NCBI GenBank assembly: GCA_035196065.1 | Contig: CP136575.1 | Coordinates: forward strand, 773,001-837,000 | Reading direction: 5' to 3' | DNA length: 64,000 nucleotides | DNA from: Sphingobium sp. | Lineage (GTDB): Bacteria > Pseudomonadota > Alphaproteobacteria > Sphingomonadales > Sphingomonadaceae | Shown: positions 16,040 to 25,945 of the stretch, piece after piece | How the letters are laid out: each line of letters opens with the position of its first letter | Numbering within the stretch: the first letter of the stretch is position 1 | Notes under the pieces: model-generated | Databases searched by the model: none | Seen by the model: the letters and a program-made list of their open reading frames with translations, nothing else | What the model was told of the DNA's origin: nothing | Made by a program: the position numbers and the translations under genes

Positions 16040-16570
16040 ATGCAGACAGTTGCGCCCACCCTTACCACCGAAAGGCTGATCATCGAGCCGCTGTCGATGC
16101 GCCACTGGGAGGGCTATGCGGCTGCCTGGGGCGATCCGCGCATGACCCAGTTTATCAGCCCGGAACCGCGCAGCCGGCAGGAAAGCTGGATCAAATTTGT
16201 GCAAGGCGCAGGGTTTTGGTCGCTATTCGGCTATGGCTATTGGGCCTTTTGCGACCGTGCGACTGGTGCTTTTCTGGGCAATGGCGGGCTGGCACAGATG
16301 GAGCGCGGCATTGCCGGTCTGACAGGCTTTCCCGAAGCCGGCTGGGCCTTCAGCCATCAAGCATGGGGCAAGGGCTATGCAACCGAGGCGATGGCCGCGG
16401 TGCTGCAATGGGCCGATGCGACACTGCCCGACCGTGAAATCCGCTGCATCATCGATATCGAAAATCATGCCTCGGTGCGCGTCGGCGAGAAGCTGGGGTT
16501 CGGTCAGATCGAAGCCCTTAACGGCACGACCGGCATGCTTGGGCTGTTTTCCCGACAAGCTGGTGGATAA
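16040..16570 (+). CDS. GNAT-family N-acetyltransferase (RimJ/RimL-like)
   Basis: 176 residues. TERLIIEPLSMRHWEGYAAA at the start and GWAFSHQAWGKGYATEA (acetyl-CoA-binding motif A region, Q/RxxGxG/A) followed by IIDIENHASVRVGEKLGF are typical of the Acetyltransf_3 subgroup that modifies protein N-termini or small amines. The ATG at 16040 is preferred over an upstream in-frame start inside rsmB because the family begins at TTERL. Substrate unknown; co-transcription with rsmB is likely from the 13-base gap. Confidence 0.85.
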   Translation: MQTVAPTLTTERLIIEPLSMRHWEGYAAAWGDPRMTQFISPEPRSRQESWIKFVQGAGFWSLFGYGYWAFCDRATGAFLGNGGLAQMERGIAGLTGFPEAGWAFSHQAWGKGYATEAMAAVLQWADATLPDREIRCIIDIENHASVRVGEKLGFGQIEALNGTTGMLGLFSRQAGG

Positions 16571-16641
16571 ATCAGTGGATTAGCTGTGCGTAACCGGGTG
16601 CTCGCCTTGCCCCTGCAGGCCAGTGCCGCTAAGCGGCAGGC

Positions 16642-17313
16642 ATGAGCTCTCCCGTCCGTATCGCCCCCTCGATCCTCTCCGCCGATTTTGCCCGTCTTGG
16701 CGAAGAAGTACGCGCCATTGATGAGGCCGGCTGTGACTGGATCCATGTTGATGTGATGGATGGGCATTTCGTTCCCAACATCACCATCGGCCCGGCAGTG
16801 GTAAAGGCGCTTCGTCCGCACAGCGCGAAACCCTTTGACGTCCATCTGATGATCTCGCCGGTTGACCAATATGTGAAGGATTTTGCTGACGCTGGCGCCG
16901 ACATCATCTCCTTCCATCCGGAGGCCGGCCCCCATCCGCACCGCACGGTGCAACTGATCAAGTCACTCGGCAAGCAAGCAGGCATCGTCCTTAACCCGCA
17001 CACGCCGGCGAAAATGCTCGATTATCTGATCGAGGATATCGACCTTGTACTGGTGATGAGCGTGAACCCCGGTTTTGGCGGACAGAGCTTCATTTACAGC
17101 CAGCTGCGCAAGATCGAGGCGATCCGCAAAATGATCGACAAGACCGGCAAGGATATCCGGCTTGAGGTGGATGGCGGGATCACGACCGAAACCGCGCCAC
17201 TCGCCATAGCAGCAGGGGCCGATACTCTGGTTGCGGGCACCGCGACCTTTAAGGGCGGTCCTTCTGCCTATGCCGCCAACATCGCTGCCCTGAGGGCCGG
17301 GCCCACTAACTGA
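16642..17313 (+). CDS. rpe: Ribulose-phosphate 3-epimerase
   Basis: 223 residues, a cytosolic TIM-barrel enzyme interconverting ribulose 5-phosphate and xylulose 5-phosphate. Seen: IAPSILSADFARLG at the first strand, HVDVMDGHFVPN (35-46, metal and catalytic Asp), DVHLMI, MSVNPGFGGQ (phosphate loop) and LEVDGGIT (second catalytic Asp). Length is standard. Its TGA overlaps the ATG of the next gene as TGATG, so the heparinase-like gene is translationally coupled to it. Confidence 0.95.
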   Translation: MSSPVRIAPSILSADFARLGEEVRAIDEAGCDWIHVDVMDGHFVPNITIGPAVVKALRPHSAKPFDVHLMISPVDQYVKDFADAGADIISFHPEAGPHPHRTVQLIKSLGKQAGIVLNPHTPAKMLDYLIEDIDLVLVMSVNPGFGGQSFIYSQLRKIEAIRKMIDKTGKDIRLEVDGGITTETAPLAIAAGADTLVAGTATFKGGPSAYAANIAALRAGPTN

Positions 17314-19037
17314 TGGCAGACGCCGACCGCCCTGACGATATCGCAGGCGGCAAAGGTCTCGTGCTGCGCCCCGTCGGGCGTGCGCAAAATCTCGCCGCCA
17401 GGGTGTCGCTGATGCTCTATCAGCTGAGTTGGCGCACGCCGCTTCACAAGATGCGGATCACCGGCAAGCTGCCGATGAAATTGCTGGCGGTGCCCGACGA
17501 TCCGCTTGCTGGGGACCATGCCCGTGGCACCGCAATTCGCATCGGCAAATTTCTGTTTCAGGATATGGAGCAGGCGGTTGCGACGATCGACTATGACAAT
17601 CTGTCACTGCCGCCGGCCTTTGCCGACTATATCCACCGCTTTGATTGGCTGCGGGATCTGGCCTGTGCAGCCAATCGCGGTGAAGGTGCGCCCATTGCTG
17701 CCGAGATTGCCGAGCGCTGGCTGACGGCCAATGGCGAAAAGCCGCGCATGCCTGCCTGGCGGATCGATAATTGCGCCTGGCGCTTTCTGAATATGGCGAG
17801 CCATGCGCCGCTTTTGCTTTCGAACAGCGAAATCATCTACCGTTCGAAGATCCTCAGCCATTTTGCCCGCAGTGCGCGCCATCTGGATCAGTCGGCGATC
17901 CGGGCAACCAGCCCTTTTGATCGTGTCTGCGGCTGGGTCGGCGTGCTTGCCGCCTCGCTCCTGCTGCCAGAGGGCAAGGCGCGTCGTGCCATGGGCGAAC
18001 ATGGCCTTGAAGCCGCTCTGGCCGATCTGGTTTTCCCCGATGGCGGGGTGCTGTCGCGTTCGCCGCAGCAGTTGATGGAATTGATCGCACTGCTGTCGAT
18101 GCTGCGCCAATGCTATGCCGCACGGCAGGAACAAGCCCCCGCCTGCATCAGCGAAACATTGGCGCGCAATATTCCGGCACTGCTTGGCCTGACCCATTCC
18201 GACGGCGGTTTGGGTGCATGGCAGGGCACGGGCCATATCGATGCCGAACGGATCGAGGCGCTGGTCGCGGCGAGCGGCGTGCGCGCCCGTCCGCTGCGCC
18301 AAGCGCTTGACTGGGGCTATCAACGGGTCAGCGCGGGGCAGGCTGTGCTGCTTGTTGATGCAGGCCCGCCGCCACATGCGAAACAGGCGCTGGTCGGCTG
18401 CGCCTCGACGCTGGCTTTCGAGTTCAGCTTTGCCAAGCAGCGGATCATCATCAATTGCGGCGGGGCTGGCCTTGTTGGCGCGAACATTCCGGCGGCCCTA
18501 GCACGCGGCTTGCGAACCACTGCTGCCCATTCGACACTCTGTGTGGACGACAGCAACTCGACCGCGCTTCTTGCCAAGGGGCAATTGGGTGCAGGCGTGG
18601 TTGAGGTTGGCCTTGAACGGCGCGATATTGACCGGGCGACCCGGATTGAGGCCAATCATGATGGCTATGCCCGCGTCTATGGCTTCGTTCATAACCGCGT
18701 GCTGATCCAGCGTTCGGATGGCATGGAATTGCGCGGCGAAGACACGCTGCTGCCGCATGCCAAATATAAGTCGCGCGAAGAAGTTGACGCGCATTTGCGC
18801 TTCCATCTCGGCCCCGATATCGAATTGCTGCTGGCCGACGACCGGCGCAGCGTGGTGATGCGGCTGATCGATGGCAGCAGTTGGAGTTTCATCACGACCC
18901 TCGGTACGATCGAGGTCGACGACAGCATATGGGTGGATGAACTGGGCCGGCCACACCCGACCCGCCAGCTTGTGATCGGTGTGACCGCGCCCAAGGGCGG
19001 CATGACCATCGGCTGGGCATTGCGTTTCATAGGATAA
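17313..19037 (+). CDS. Heparinase II/III-family protein
   Basis: 574 residues. The N-terminal half (about 40-330) is an alpha-helical toroid-like region with FDRVCGWVGVLAASLLLPEG and FPDGGVLSRSPQQLMEL. The C-terminal part (about 360-570) is the Heparinase_II_III beta-sandwich with RIIINCGGAG, AAHSTLCVDDSNST and HDGYARVYGFVHNR. Family members cleave uronic-acid polysaccharides, but the sphingomonad proteins found beside rpe and purH have no proven substrate. No signal peptide is visible, so a cytoplasmic or unusually exported role is possible. It starts by TGATG overlap with rpe, and purH follows after 6 bases. Confidence 0.85.
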   Translation: MADADRPDDIAGGKGLVLRPVGRAQNLAARVSLMLYQLSWRTPLHKMRITGKLPMKLLAVPDDPLAGDHARGTAIRIGKFLFQDMEQAVATIDYDNLSLPPAFADYIHRFDWLRDLACAANRGEGAPIAAEIAERWLTANGEKPRMPAWRIDNCAWRFLNMASHAPLLLSNSEIIYRSKILSHFARSARHLDQSAIRATSPFDRVCGWVGVLAASLLLPEGKARRAMGEHGLEAALADLVFPDGGVLSRSPQQLMELIALLSMLRQCYAARQEQAPACISETLARNIPALLGLTHSDGGLGAWQGTGHIDAERIEALVAASGVRARPLRQALDWGYQRVSAGQAVLLVDAGPPPHAKQALVGCASTLAFEFSFAKQRIIINCGGAGLVGANIPAALARGLRTTAAHSTLCVDDSNSTALLAKGQLGAGVVEVGLERRDIDRATRIEANHDGYARVYGFVHNRVLIQRSDGMELRGEDTLLPHAKYKSREEVDAHLRFHLGPDIELLLADDRRSVVMRLIDGSSWSFITTLGTIEVDDSIWVDELGRPHPTRQLVIGVTAPKGGMTIGWALRFIG

Positions 19038-19043
19038 GGTAAA

Positions 19044-20633
19044 ATGAGCGAAGTGAAGATCAAACGGGCACTGTTGTCAGTGTCGGACAAGGCCGGATTG
19101 GTCGAACTGGGCCATGCGCTGGCCAAGCGGAATGTCGAACTGGTGTCGACCGGCGGTACGGCCAAGACGCTGCGTGAAGCGGGGCTGAAGGTCATGGATA
19201 TCAGCGACCTTACCGGCTTTCCCGAAATGATGGACGGCCGCGTCAAGACCCTGCACCCCAAGGTGCATGGCGGCTTGCTGGCAGTGCGCGACAATGCGGA
19301 ACATGCCGCCGCGATGAAGGACCATGGTATTGGCGCGATCGACCTGGTCGTCGTCAACCTCTATCCCTTCGCGCAGACGGTCGCCAAGGGTTCAAGCCGT
19401 GACGAGATCATCGAGAATATCGACATTGGCGGGCCGTCAATGGTGCGCAGCGCGGCCAAGAACCATGCCTTTGTGACCATCCTGACCGATCCAGCCGATT
19501 ATGACGAACTGATCGCCGAGATGGAGGAATCGGGCGGGGCCACCAGCTATGATTTCCGCCGCAAATGTGCCGCCAAGGCCTATGCCGCGACGGCAGCCTA
19601 TGACGGCATGATCAGCCAATGGTTCGCCTTTGCTGACCAAGGGCAGACCTTCCCAGACATGCTGGCGGTGAATGGCTATCGCTCCTCCGAACTGCGCTAT
19701 GGCGAAAACCCGCATCAGAAAGCGGCGCTCTATCTTCCCGTCGGCCCGCATGGCTCGGGGATCGCCCAGGCCGAACAGGTGCAGGGCAAGGAACTGAGCT
19801 ACAACAATTATAATGATGCCGATGCCGCGCTCGAACTGGTCAGCGAATTCCGTGATGGGCCGCCGACGGTAGTGATCGTCAAACATGCCAATCCCTGCGG
19901 TGTTGCCAGTGCCGACACGTTGATCGACGCCTATCGCATGGCGCTGGAATGCGACAGCGTGTCCGCCTTTGGCGGCATCGTTGCGGTCAACCGGCCACTG
20001 GATGGCGCCACCGCCGAAGCGATCACCGAAATTTTCACCGAAGTCGTTGCCGCACCCGCAGCCGACGATGCAGCGAAAGCCGTGTTTGCAAAGAAGAAGA
20101 ATTTGCGCCTGCTGCTGACCGGAGACCTGCCCGATCCAAAGCGCGGCGGATTGGCGATCAAGCCGATTACCGGTGGGCTTCTGGTCCAGTCACGCGACAA
20201 TGGCTTTGTGCCTGACAGCGATTTCAAAGTGGTAACGAAGCGCGCGCCAAGTGCGCAGGAACTGGCCGATTGCCGCTTTGCTTGGACGGTTGCCAAGCAT
20301 GTGAAATCAAATGCGATCGTTTATGCAAAGGATGGCGCAACGGCAGGGATTGGCGCTGGCCAGATGAACCGCCGCGACAGTGCACGCATCGCCGCAATCA
20401 AGGCGCGCGAGGCGGCTGAAACCTATGGCTGGGATGCGCCGCGCACGCTGGGCTCGGCGGTTGCGTCCGACGCCTTCTTCCCCTTTGCCGATGGCTTGTT
20501 GGCTGCGGTTGAGGCTGGGGCGACGGCGGTCATCCAGCCGGGTGGATCGATGCGCGACGATGAAGTCATCGCTGCCGCTGACGAGGCAGGGTTGGCGATG
20601 GTCTTCACCGGGATGCGCCATTTCCGGCATTGA
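19044..20633 (+). CDS. purH: Bifunctional AICAR transformylase / IMP cyclohydrolase
   Basis: 529 residues, catalysing the last two steps of purine synthesis to IMP. The MGS-like cyclohydrolase domain (about 8-150) has [24 protein letters not shown] and [13 protein letters not shown]. The transformylase domain follows with [26 protein letters not shown], the catalytic KHANPCG and [17 protein letters not shown]. The gene sits 6 bases after the heparinase-like gene with AAGG before its ATG, and ends at a shared hairpin with the convergent helicase gene. Confidence 0.96.
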   Translation: MSEVKIKRALLSVSDKAGLVELGHALAKRNVELVSTGGTAKTLREAGLKVMDISDLTGFPEMMDGRVKTLHPKVHGGLLAVRDNAEHAAAMKDHGIGAIDLVVVNLYPFAQTVAKGSSRDEIIENIDIGGPSMVRSAAKNHAFVTILTDPADYDELIAEMEESGGATSYDFRRKCAAKAYAATAAYDGMISQWFAFADQGQTFPDMLAVNGYRSSELRYGENPHQKAALYLPVGPHGSGIAQAEQVQGKELSYNNYNDADAALELVSEFRDGPPTVVIVKHANPCGVASADTLIDAYRMALECDSVSAFGGIVAVNRPLDGATAEAITEIFTEVVAAPAADDAAKAVFAKKKNLRLLLTGDLPDPKRGGLAIKPITGGLLVQSRDNGFVPDSDFKVVTKRAPSAQELADCRFAWTVAKHVKSNAIVYAKDGATAGIGAGQMNRRDSARIAAIKAREAAETYGWDAPRTLGSAVASDAFFPFADGLLAAVEAGATAVIQPGGSMRDDEVIAAADEAGLAMVFTGMRHFRH

Positions 20634-20649
20634 GGTAAATGAATATCAT

Positions 20650-20680
20650 AGTGCCGAGCCCGTCGAAACGGCCCGGCACT
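20650..20680. terminator. Hairpin between convergent purH and DEAD-box helicase
   Basis: AGTGCCG at 20650-20656 pairs with CGGCACT at 20674-20680, and CCGT with ACGG closes around CGAA. It lies 16 bases past purH and 27 bases past the helicase stop, the right place for a bidirectional terminator. The following TCTTCT on the plus strand is only a weak U-tract. The core CCGAGCCCGTCGAAACGG also resembles a repeated sphingomonad intergenic motif. Confidence 0.6.
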
Positions 20681-20707
20681 GTGGTCTTCTAATATGCGAT
20701 GCGCGTT

Positions 20708-22201
20708 TTACCGCGCGCGTTTTACCGCAGTTTTGAACTTGCCGAGACCCGCTGGCTTGGGGCCATAGTTGCGCGGGCGTTCGCCATCACGGCCTTGTCC
20801 ACCGCCGCTGATCGGCGGACCGCCGCGCTTGTGGCCCGGGCGGTTGTCGGCGCGCGGGGCACGGTTGTCGTCGCGCGGTGCAGAGACCGTGAGTTCGTCG
20901 CGGCCATAGCCGTCGCGGCTCATCAACTGGCTTTCGCGCTGCGGACGGGGTTTGCGCGCACCGGGGCGGCCTTGGCCCTGGCGCTCACCGCCGGGACGCC
21001 CGCCATGGCGGCGCGGTTCTTCCTCGCGCTTGGCGACTACCGGCTTGGGCATTTCGGCAACCATCTGGCGGAAACCTTCAGGCAGACCGATCTGCGTCAA
21101 ACGGATTTTGGTCAGCCGTTCAATATCCTTCAGATAGCCACGTTCGTCATCGGAGACAAAGCTAACTGCGATGCCATCTGCACCTGCACGCGCGGTGCGG
21201 CCGATGCGATGGACATATTGGTCGGGCACATTGGGCAGTTCATAATTGAAGACATGGCTGACGCCGGGCACATCAATACCGCGTGCGGCGATATCGGTCG
21301 CGACCAGCACTTTCAGATGCCCGCTGCGGAAACCCTGCATTGCGGCGGTGCGCTGACCCTGGCTTTTATTGCCATGGATCGCGGCGGCCTTGATGCCGGC
21401 CCCTGCCAGATGGCGGACGACACGGTCCGCGCCATGCTTGGTGCGGGTGAAAACCAGCGCGCGGTCGATGCTCTCATCCTTGAGACGATGGTTCAAAAGC
21501 GCCTGCTTTTCGCCCTGATTGACGAACACGACATGCTGATCGACGCGCTCCGCCGTCGTCGCGGCAGGCGTTACCGAAACACGTACAGGGTTGTTCAGGA
21601 AACGGTTGCCCAGTTCGGCAATCGCCTTGGGCATGGTGGCTGAAAAGAACAGGCTCTGCCGCTTTTTGGGGAGCAGCAGATCAATCCGCTTCAGCGCGTG
21701 GATGAAGCCCAGATCCATCATCTGGTCGGCCTCATCAAGAACGAAGATCTCGACATCTTTCAGGCTGAGCGCGCGCTGTTCGATCAGGTCAAGCAGGCGG
21801 CCGGGCGTTGCGACCAGAATGTCGGTGCCGGCCTGCAGCTTCTTCTTTTGCGTGAAGATCGGCATGCCGCCGAAAACGCACTGGACGGTCAGGCCCAGAT
21901 ATTTGCCATAATCGCGGAACTTTTCCGCAATCTGTGCGGCCAATTCGCGGGTCGGCGACAAGACCAGCATCCGGCAGCCATAAGGCACGCGCGGTTTGAT
22001 GTTGGTTGCAAAATGGTGGAGCGAGGGCAGCGCAAAGGCTGCGGTCTTGCCGGTACCGGTCTGCGCGATACCGCACAGGTCGCGGCCTTCCATCAGCGGC
22101 GGGATCGCCTGCATCTGGATCGGCGTCGGGGTATCATAACCCGAAGCATGAAGCGCTTTCAGGATAGGCTGGGCAAGGCCCAGTTCGTCAAAATAGGACA
22201 T
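20708..22201 (-). CDS. DEAD-box ATP-dependent RNA helicase (RhlE-like)
   Basis: 497 residues. The Q motif GYDTPTPIQ (21-29), motif I AQTGTGKT (46-53), PTRELAAQI, ATPGRLLDL, the DEAD box in VLDEADQMMD, FFSATMP (motif III), VFTRTKHGADR, VATDIAARGIDV and YVHRIGRTARAG are all present. The C-terminal 110 residues are Arg/Gly/Pro-rich, basic and probably disordered, typical of RhlE-type helicases in ribosome assembly and RNA turnover. The start is followed by MSYFDELGL and preceded by GAGAGAAT. Which of several sphingomonad RhlE paralogues this is cannot be told. Confidence 0.93.
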   Translation of the reverse strand: MSYFDELGLAQPILKALHASGYDTPTPIQMQAIPPLMEGRDLCGIAQTGTGKTAAFALPSLHHFATNIKPRVPYGCRMLVLSPTRELAAQIAEKFRDYGKYLGLTVQCVFGGMPIFTQKKKLQAGTDILVATPGRLLDLIEQRALSLKDVEIFVLDEADQMMDLGFIHALKRIDLLLPKKRQSLFFSATMPKAIAELGNRFLNNPVRVSVTPAATTAERVDQHVVFVNQGEKQALLNHRLKDESIDRALVFTRTKHGADRVVRHLAGAGIKAAAIHGNKSQGQRTAAMQGFRSGHLKVLVATDIAARGIDVPGVSHVFNYELPNVPDQYVHRIGRTARAGADGIAVSFVSDDERGYLKDIERLTKIRLTQIGLPEGFRQMVAEMPKPVVAKREEEPRRHGGRPGGERQGQGRPGARKPRPQRESQLMSRDGYGRDELTVSAPRDDNRAPRADNRPGHKRGGPPISGGGQGRDGERPRNYGPKPAGLGKFKTAVKRAR

Positions 22202-22565
22202 TATATTCTCTCAATACAGGCCAGATACGCGCACGCGGATGATCCGCGCACGGCGCAAAGGCGGGTGTAAGGGAAGGCGAAATGCCAACCCCTTGGAAAC
22301 AACCCCGCGTGAAAAAGGTGGCCTCTAGGATGCGCTCGGCGGGTGCACGGCGGAAGGTCGTCATCAACCTCTCACGCTGCCGTTGCTTGGGCGGTATGCA
22401 CCGCTTTTGCCTGCGCTTGGTTTGCCCTTTGGACGAACTTGCGGAAAAAAGCAAGATAATTGCGCGGACCGGTCGCTGTCGGGCGTCTGAAGCCCGGGGT
22501 AACCGGCTGTTAACCAATTTCCTTCACAGCTTGCTGCAACACAATTCGCTGGAGGAAATGAAGCG
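22202..22565. other. Divergent promoter region, helicase / FAD oxidoreductase operon
   Basis: 364 bases between two divergently transcribed genes. The frames crossing it are unlike any protein I know and lack coding bias. It must hold both promoters; no clear palindrome or riboswitch-like structure was recognised. GGAGG at 22551-22555, 10 bases before the ATG at 22566, is the ribosome-binding site of the forward operon. Confidence 0.5.
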
Positions 22566-24146
22566 ATGCACAGGGGCCAGAACGATATCGCCGATGTGGC
22601 CATCATTGGCGCAGGGCCTGCAGGGCTGACCGCAGCCTATCTGCTTTCCAAAAAGGGTTATAATGTCACGGTCATCGAAAAAGATGAACGTTATGTCGGC
22701 GGGATCAGCCGCACCGTAGAGGTTGACGGTTATCGCTTCGACATTGGCGGGCACCGCTTCTTTTCAAAGTCGAAAGAAGTGGTCGATCTGTGGAACGAGA
22801 TCCTGCCTGACGATTTCATCCAGCGTCCGCGGATGAGCCGCATCTATTATGAAGGCAAATTTTACAGCTATCCGCTGCGTGCCTTTGAAGCGCTTTTCAA
22901 TCTGGGCATCGTCCGTTCGACCTTGTGCATGGCAAGCTATGTCAAGGCGAAGGCATTTCCCAACAAACAGGTGCGCAGTTTCGAAGATTGGACGACCAAT
23001 CAGTTTGGCTGGAAACTCTATTCGATCTTTTTCAAGACCTACACCGAAAAGGTGTGGGGCATGCCCTGCAATGAAATGTCGTCCGACTGGGCAGCGCAGC
23101 GCATCAAGGGGCTCTCGCTCGGGGCTGCGGTACTGGACGGGCTGAAACGCAGTCTGGGCCTCAATAAAAAACCCAATGACGGTATGGAAACGAAGACCTT
23201 GCTCGAAACCTTCCGCTATCCGCGGCTTGGCCCGGGAATGATGTGGGATGCAGCCCGCGATTTCGTGGTCGCCAAAGGCAATCAGGTTTTGATGGGGCAT
23301 AGCTTCAAACAACTCGCCCAGGATGGTGACGGCAATTGGCGCATGACCGCGACAAAGGCCGATGGCGGTGAAGCGGTGATCCGTGCGCGCCATGTGATCA
23401 GTTCGGCGCCGATGCGCGAACTCGCCGCCCGTATCCATCCGCTTCCGGCCTGCTCGCTCCAGGCAGACAATCTGCGCTATCGCGATTTCCTGACCGTTGC
23501 GGTGATGATCAAGTCGGATGATTTGTTCCCCGACAACTGGATCTATATCCATGACAGCAAGGTCAAGGTTGGCCGCATCCAGAATTTCCGCAGCTGGTCG
23601 CCCGAAATGGTTCCTGATCCGTCGGTTGCCTGTGTCGGTCTAGAATATTTCTGCTTTGAAGGTGACGGCCTCTGGTCGTCAAGCGACGCCGATCTGGTCG
23701 AGCTTGCCAAAAAGGAACTGGCAATCCTGGGTCTTGTCGACCCCAAGGATGTGATCGGCGGTGCCGTAGTGCGACAGGAAAAGGCCTATCCGGTCTATGA
23801 CGATGCCTATGCCGCCAATGTCGAAGCGATGCGCCATGAGCTGGAAAGCCGTTACCCGACGCTGCACATGGTCGGCCGCAATGGCATGCACCGCTATAAC
23901 AACCAGGATCATGCGATGATGACCGCGATGCTGACCGTCGAGAATATCGAGGCCAATGCGCGCATCTACAATATCTGGAACGTCAACGAAGACGCCGAAT
24001 ATCATGAGGCCGGCGACGAGGGCGAACAGCAAGCGATTGCTGCAGCCGCCAAGGTCGCGCTGACCGAGGACCAGGCCGTCGCACTGGCATCTGAACGCGA
24101 TGTTCCGGTGCGGGTTGCGCCTGAATGTCCGCGCAAGGTGGCCTAA
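22566..24146 (+). CDS. NAD(P)/FAD-dependent oxidoreductase (UDP-galactopyranose-mutase/amine-oxidase-like)
   Basis: 526 residues. The dinucleotide-binding motif [19 protein letters not shown] (13-31) is followed by Glu for the ribose and by [20 protein letters not shown] (44-63), the pattern of the UGM/protoporphyrinogen-oxidase flavoprotein group. Further matches are [21 protein letters not shown] and, near the end, [15 protein letters not shown]. Homologues in this group act on sugar nucleotides or on lipid-linked precursors; the substrate here is unknown. First gene of a four-gene run; GtrA begins 6 bases after its stop. Predicted cytosolic or membrane-associated. Confidence 0.8.
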   Translation: MHRGQNDIADVAIIGAGPAGLTAAYLLSKKGYNVTVIEKDERYVGGISRTVEVDGYRFDIGGHRFFSKSKEVVDLWNEILPDDFIQRPRMSRIYYEGKFYSYPLRAFEALFNLGIVRSTLCMASYVKAKAFPNKQVRSFEDWTTNQFGWKLYSIFFKTYTEKVWGMPCNEMSSDWAAQRIKGLSLGAAVLDGLKRSLGLNKKPNDGMETKTLLETFRYPRLGPGMMWDAARDFVVAKGNQVLMGHSFKQLAQDGDGNWRMTATKADGGEAVIRARHVISSAPMRELAARIHPLPACSLQADNLRYRDFLTVAVMIKSDDLFPDNWIYIHDSKVKVGRIQNFRSWSPEMVPDPSVACVGLEYFCFEGDGLWSSSDADLVELAKKELAILGLVDPKDVIGGAVVRQEKAYPVYDDAYAANVEAMRHELESRYPTLHMVGRNGMHRYNNQDHAMMTAMLTVENIEANARIYNIWNVNEDAEYHEAGDEGEQQAIAAAAKVALTEDQAVALASERDVPVRVAPECPRKVA

Positions 24147-24152
24147 GCCGCG

Positions 24153-24563
24153 ATGCAAGTCGCGATCAACAGCTTTGCGCGGCTCTGGCAGCGTTTTACG
24201 CTGACCCGCTATTTTGCGGCCAGTGTGATCGCGCTTGGCGTTGATACGCTCTTTTATCTGATGCTCCATGCGGCCGGCCTTCATGCCGCCACCGCATCGA
24301 TGCTGGGTTATGCAACAGGGATTGCAGTGCATTGGGCGATCAGCGCCCATATCGTCTTTCCCGACAAGGTGCGGGCAGGCTCTGCGCTGCTGCGGCAGCG
24401 CGTGTTTTTTGCGATCAGTGCACTGATCGGGCTTGCGCTGACCGGCGGGGTCGTTGCGTTGGCAACGCAGCTTGGCGCGTCGCCGCTCCTTGCCAAGATT
24501 TTTGCCGTGGGGACCAGTTTCACGGCTGTTTACGCCATCAGGAAGTGGGGCATTTTCCGATGA
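24153..24563 (+). CDS. GtrA-family membrane protein
   Basis: 136 residues with four hydrophobic helices (about 19-37, 41-62, 83-104, 112-130). RYFAASVIALGVDTLFYLML and the C-terminal FAVGTSFTAVYAIRKWGIF fit the GtrA/DPMS family, small flippase-like proteins that move or present polyprenyl-phosphate sugars for O-antigen or teichoic acid decoration. Its TGA overlaps the next ATG (ATGA). Partnership with the neighbouring GT-C and phosphotransferase-like proteins is inferred from the operon. Confidence 0.9.
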   Translation: MQVAINSFARLWQRFTLTRYFAASVIALGVDTLFYLMLHAAGLHAATASMLGYATGIAVHWAISAHIVFPDKVRAGSALLRQRVFFAISALIGLALTGGVVALATQLGASPLLAKIFAVGTSFTAVYAIRKWGIFR

Positions 24564-25942
24564 CCAATATTGCTTTGCGTGCACCGTTCAGCTTTTCGCC
24601 AAATGAGGAACAGAAAAGGTTCCTGCATTGGGCGCTGTGCTGGTTGATCCTGCCGAATATCGGCTTCATGCTGCTCTGGTATATCGGCGCACCGCCGCGC
24701 CAGATCGACATTGTTGCAATCGGGCTACTGGGCTTGATCGTGAAGCGTTTCCCCTTCTGGCTCCGCTATGGCACCTATGTGGCAACGGTCGTGATGACGA
24801 CGCTGTCCTTCGTCAGCGGGCTGTTCAATCTCAGCATCAAATCACTGCTCTATTCGCTGCAATTCTTTGCCGAGATCAAGCCGAGCAACAGTTTGGAATA
24901 TATATTGGTCGGCGCCGCGCTGGTCGCGATGCTCGTCTATGCCTATTTTGCCTTTCGCAAAGACCAGAATTTCGAAACACCCTGGCTGATCCTTGCCGGT
25001 GCGGGCGGTATCGTGGCGTTGGCCGCGACCGACTATGCCATGGGCCAGGGCATGCGCGGTCATTATAAGCGGATCGCACCCGAAGGGGCCTATTTCTCGT
25101 CCGGTGCGGTGCAGAGCGGGATTGAGGCGCGCGCTGATGGAACGCGGCACATCATTGTCGTGATGGTCGAATCGCTCGGCCTTCCGCGCGGCAATGCCGA
25201 AATGCAGCGGCTGCTTTTTGCCGAATATAAGAATAATCCGGCAATCCGTGCGCGTTACGATCTCTCGCAAGGTCGTAACCCTTATTATGTCAGCACGACC
25301 GCAGGCGAAGTGCGCGAATTGTGCGGGCGCTGGGGGGATTATTACGATCTTGTCGATCGAAAGGATTCCAACTGCATGCCTGCGCGGCTCGCCAACAAGG
25401 GCTATGCCACCCATGCCATGCACAGTTTCATCGGCAGCTTTTTTGAACGCGATCAATGGTATCCTAATATCGGCTTTCAAAAGACCGAGTTCGGCCCGCT
25501 GCTGATCGAGCGCGGTGCGCGCAACTGTGGCGGCGTCTTTGCCGGCGCGTGCGACCGGGATGTGCCCAAACAGATGGCCGACATGCTGAAAAAGGCGACA
25601 AAGCCGACCTTCCTCTATTTCCTGACGGTAAACACCCATTTGCCGGTGCCACCGGGGATGAACCTGAATAATGAGGATTGTGAACGCCTCTCGCCGAAAC
25701 TGGAAAAGGCCTTCCCGCAAATCTGCCGCCAATTTGTGATGTGGCATGATTTCAACAATGCGATGGTGCAGGAAATTGTGGCAAAGGACTTTCCCGCTGC
25801 GGACATATTGATCGTCGGCGATCATATGCCGCCCTATTTTGACCGCTATCATCGCTCGCAGTTCGATCCGGCGCATGTCCCCTGGCTCTATCTGCGCCAC
25901 AAGGATGCAACTGACGCCAAGGCCGGCGACCGGGAAGGCTGA
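24560..25942 (+). CDS. LTA-synthase/sulfatase-like membrane phosphotransferase
   Basis: 460 residues. Four to five N-terminal membrane helices (about 22-160) precede an alkaline-phosphatase-superfamily domain facing the periplasm. Metal and nucleophile residues are recognisable: MVESLG (Glu204), STTAGEVRELCG (nucleophile Thr246 or Thr247), VNTHLPV (His360) and IVGDHMPP (Asp421-His422). This is the pattern of LtaS, OpgB and EptA-like enzymes that move phosphoglycerol or phosphoethanolamine to a glycan or lipid. The start at 24560 overlaps the gtrA stop as ATGA; a longer frame runs back into gtrA and is rejected. Donor and acceptor unknown. Confidence 0.85.
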   Translation: MTNIALRAPFSFSPNEEQKRFLHWALCWLILPNIGFMLLWYIGAPPRQIDIVAIGLLGLIVKRFPFWLRYGTYVATVVMTTLSFVSGLFNLSIKSLLYSLQFFAEIKPSNSLEYILVGAALVAMLVYAYFAFRKDQNFETPWLILAGAGGIVALAATDYAMGQGMRGHYKRIAPEGAYFSSGAVQSGIEARADGTRHIIVVMVESLGLPRGNAEMQRLLFAEYKNNPAIRARYDLSQGRNPYYVSTTAGEVRELCGRWGDYYDLVDRKDSNCMPARLANKGYATHAMHSFIGSFFERDQWYPNIGFQKTEFGPLLIERGARNCGGVFAGACDRDVPKQMADMLKKATKPTFLYFLTVNTHLPVPPGMNLNNEDCERLSPKLEKAFPQICRQFVMWHDFNNAMVQEIVAKDFPAADILIVGDHMPPYFDRYHRSQFDPAHVPWLYLRHKDATDAKAGDREG

Positions 25943-25945
25943 TCC

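Noticed and set aside
20708-21643. Forward 314-residue frame antisense to the DEAD-box helicase
   Set aside because: It mirrors the helicase gene, whose motifs are all intact on the reverse strand.
22282-22629. Forward 115-residue frame in the divergent intergenic region
   Set aside because: It overlaps the start of the FAD oxidoreductase in another frame and has no family resemblance.
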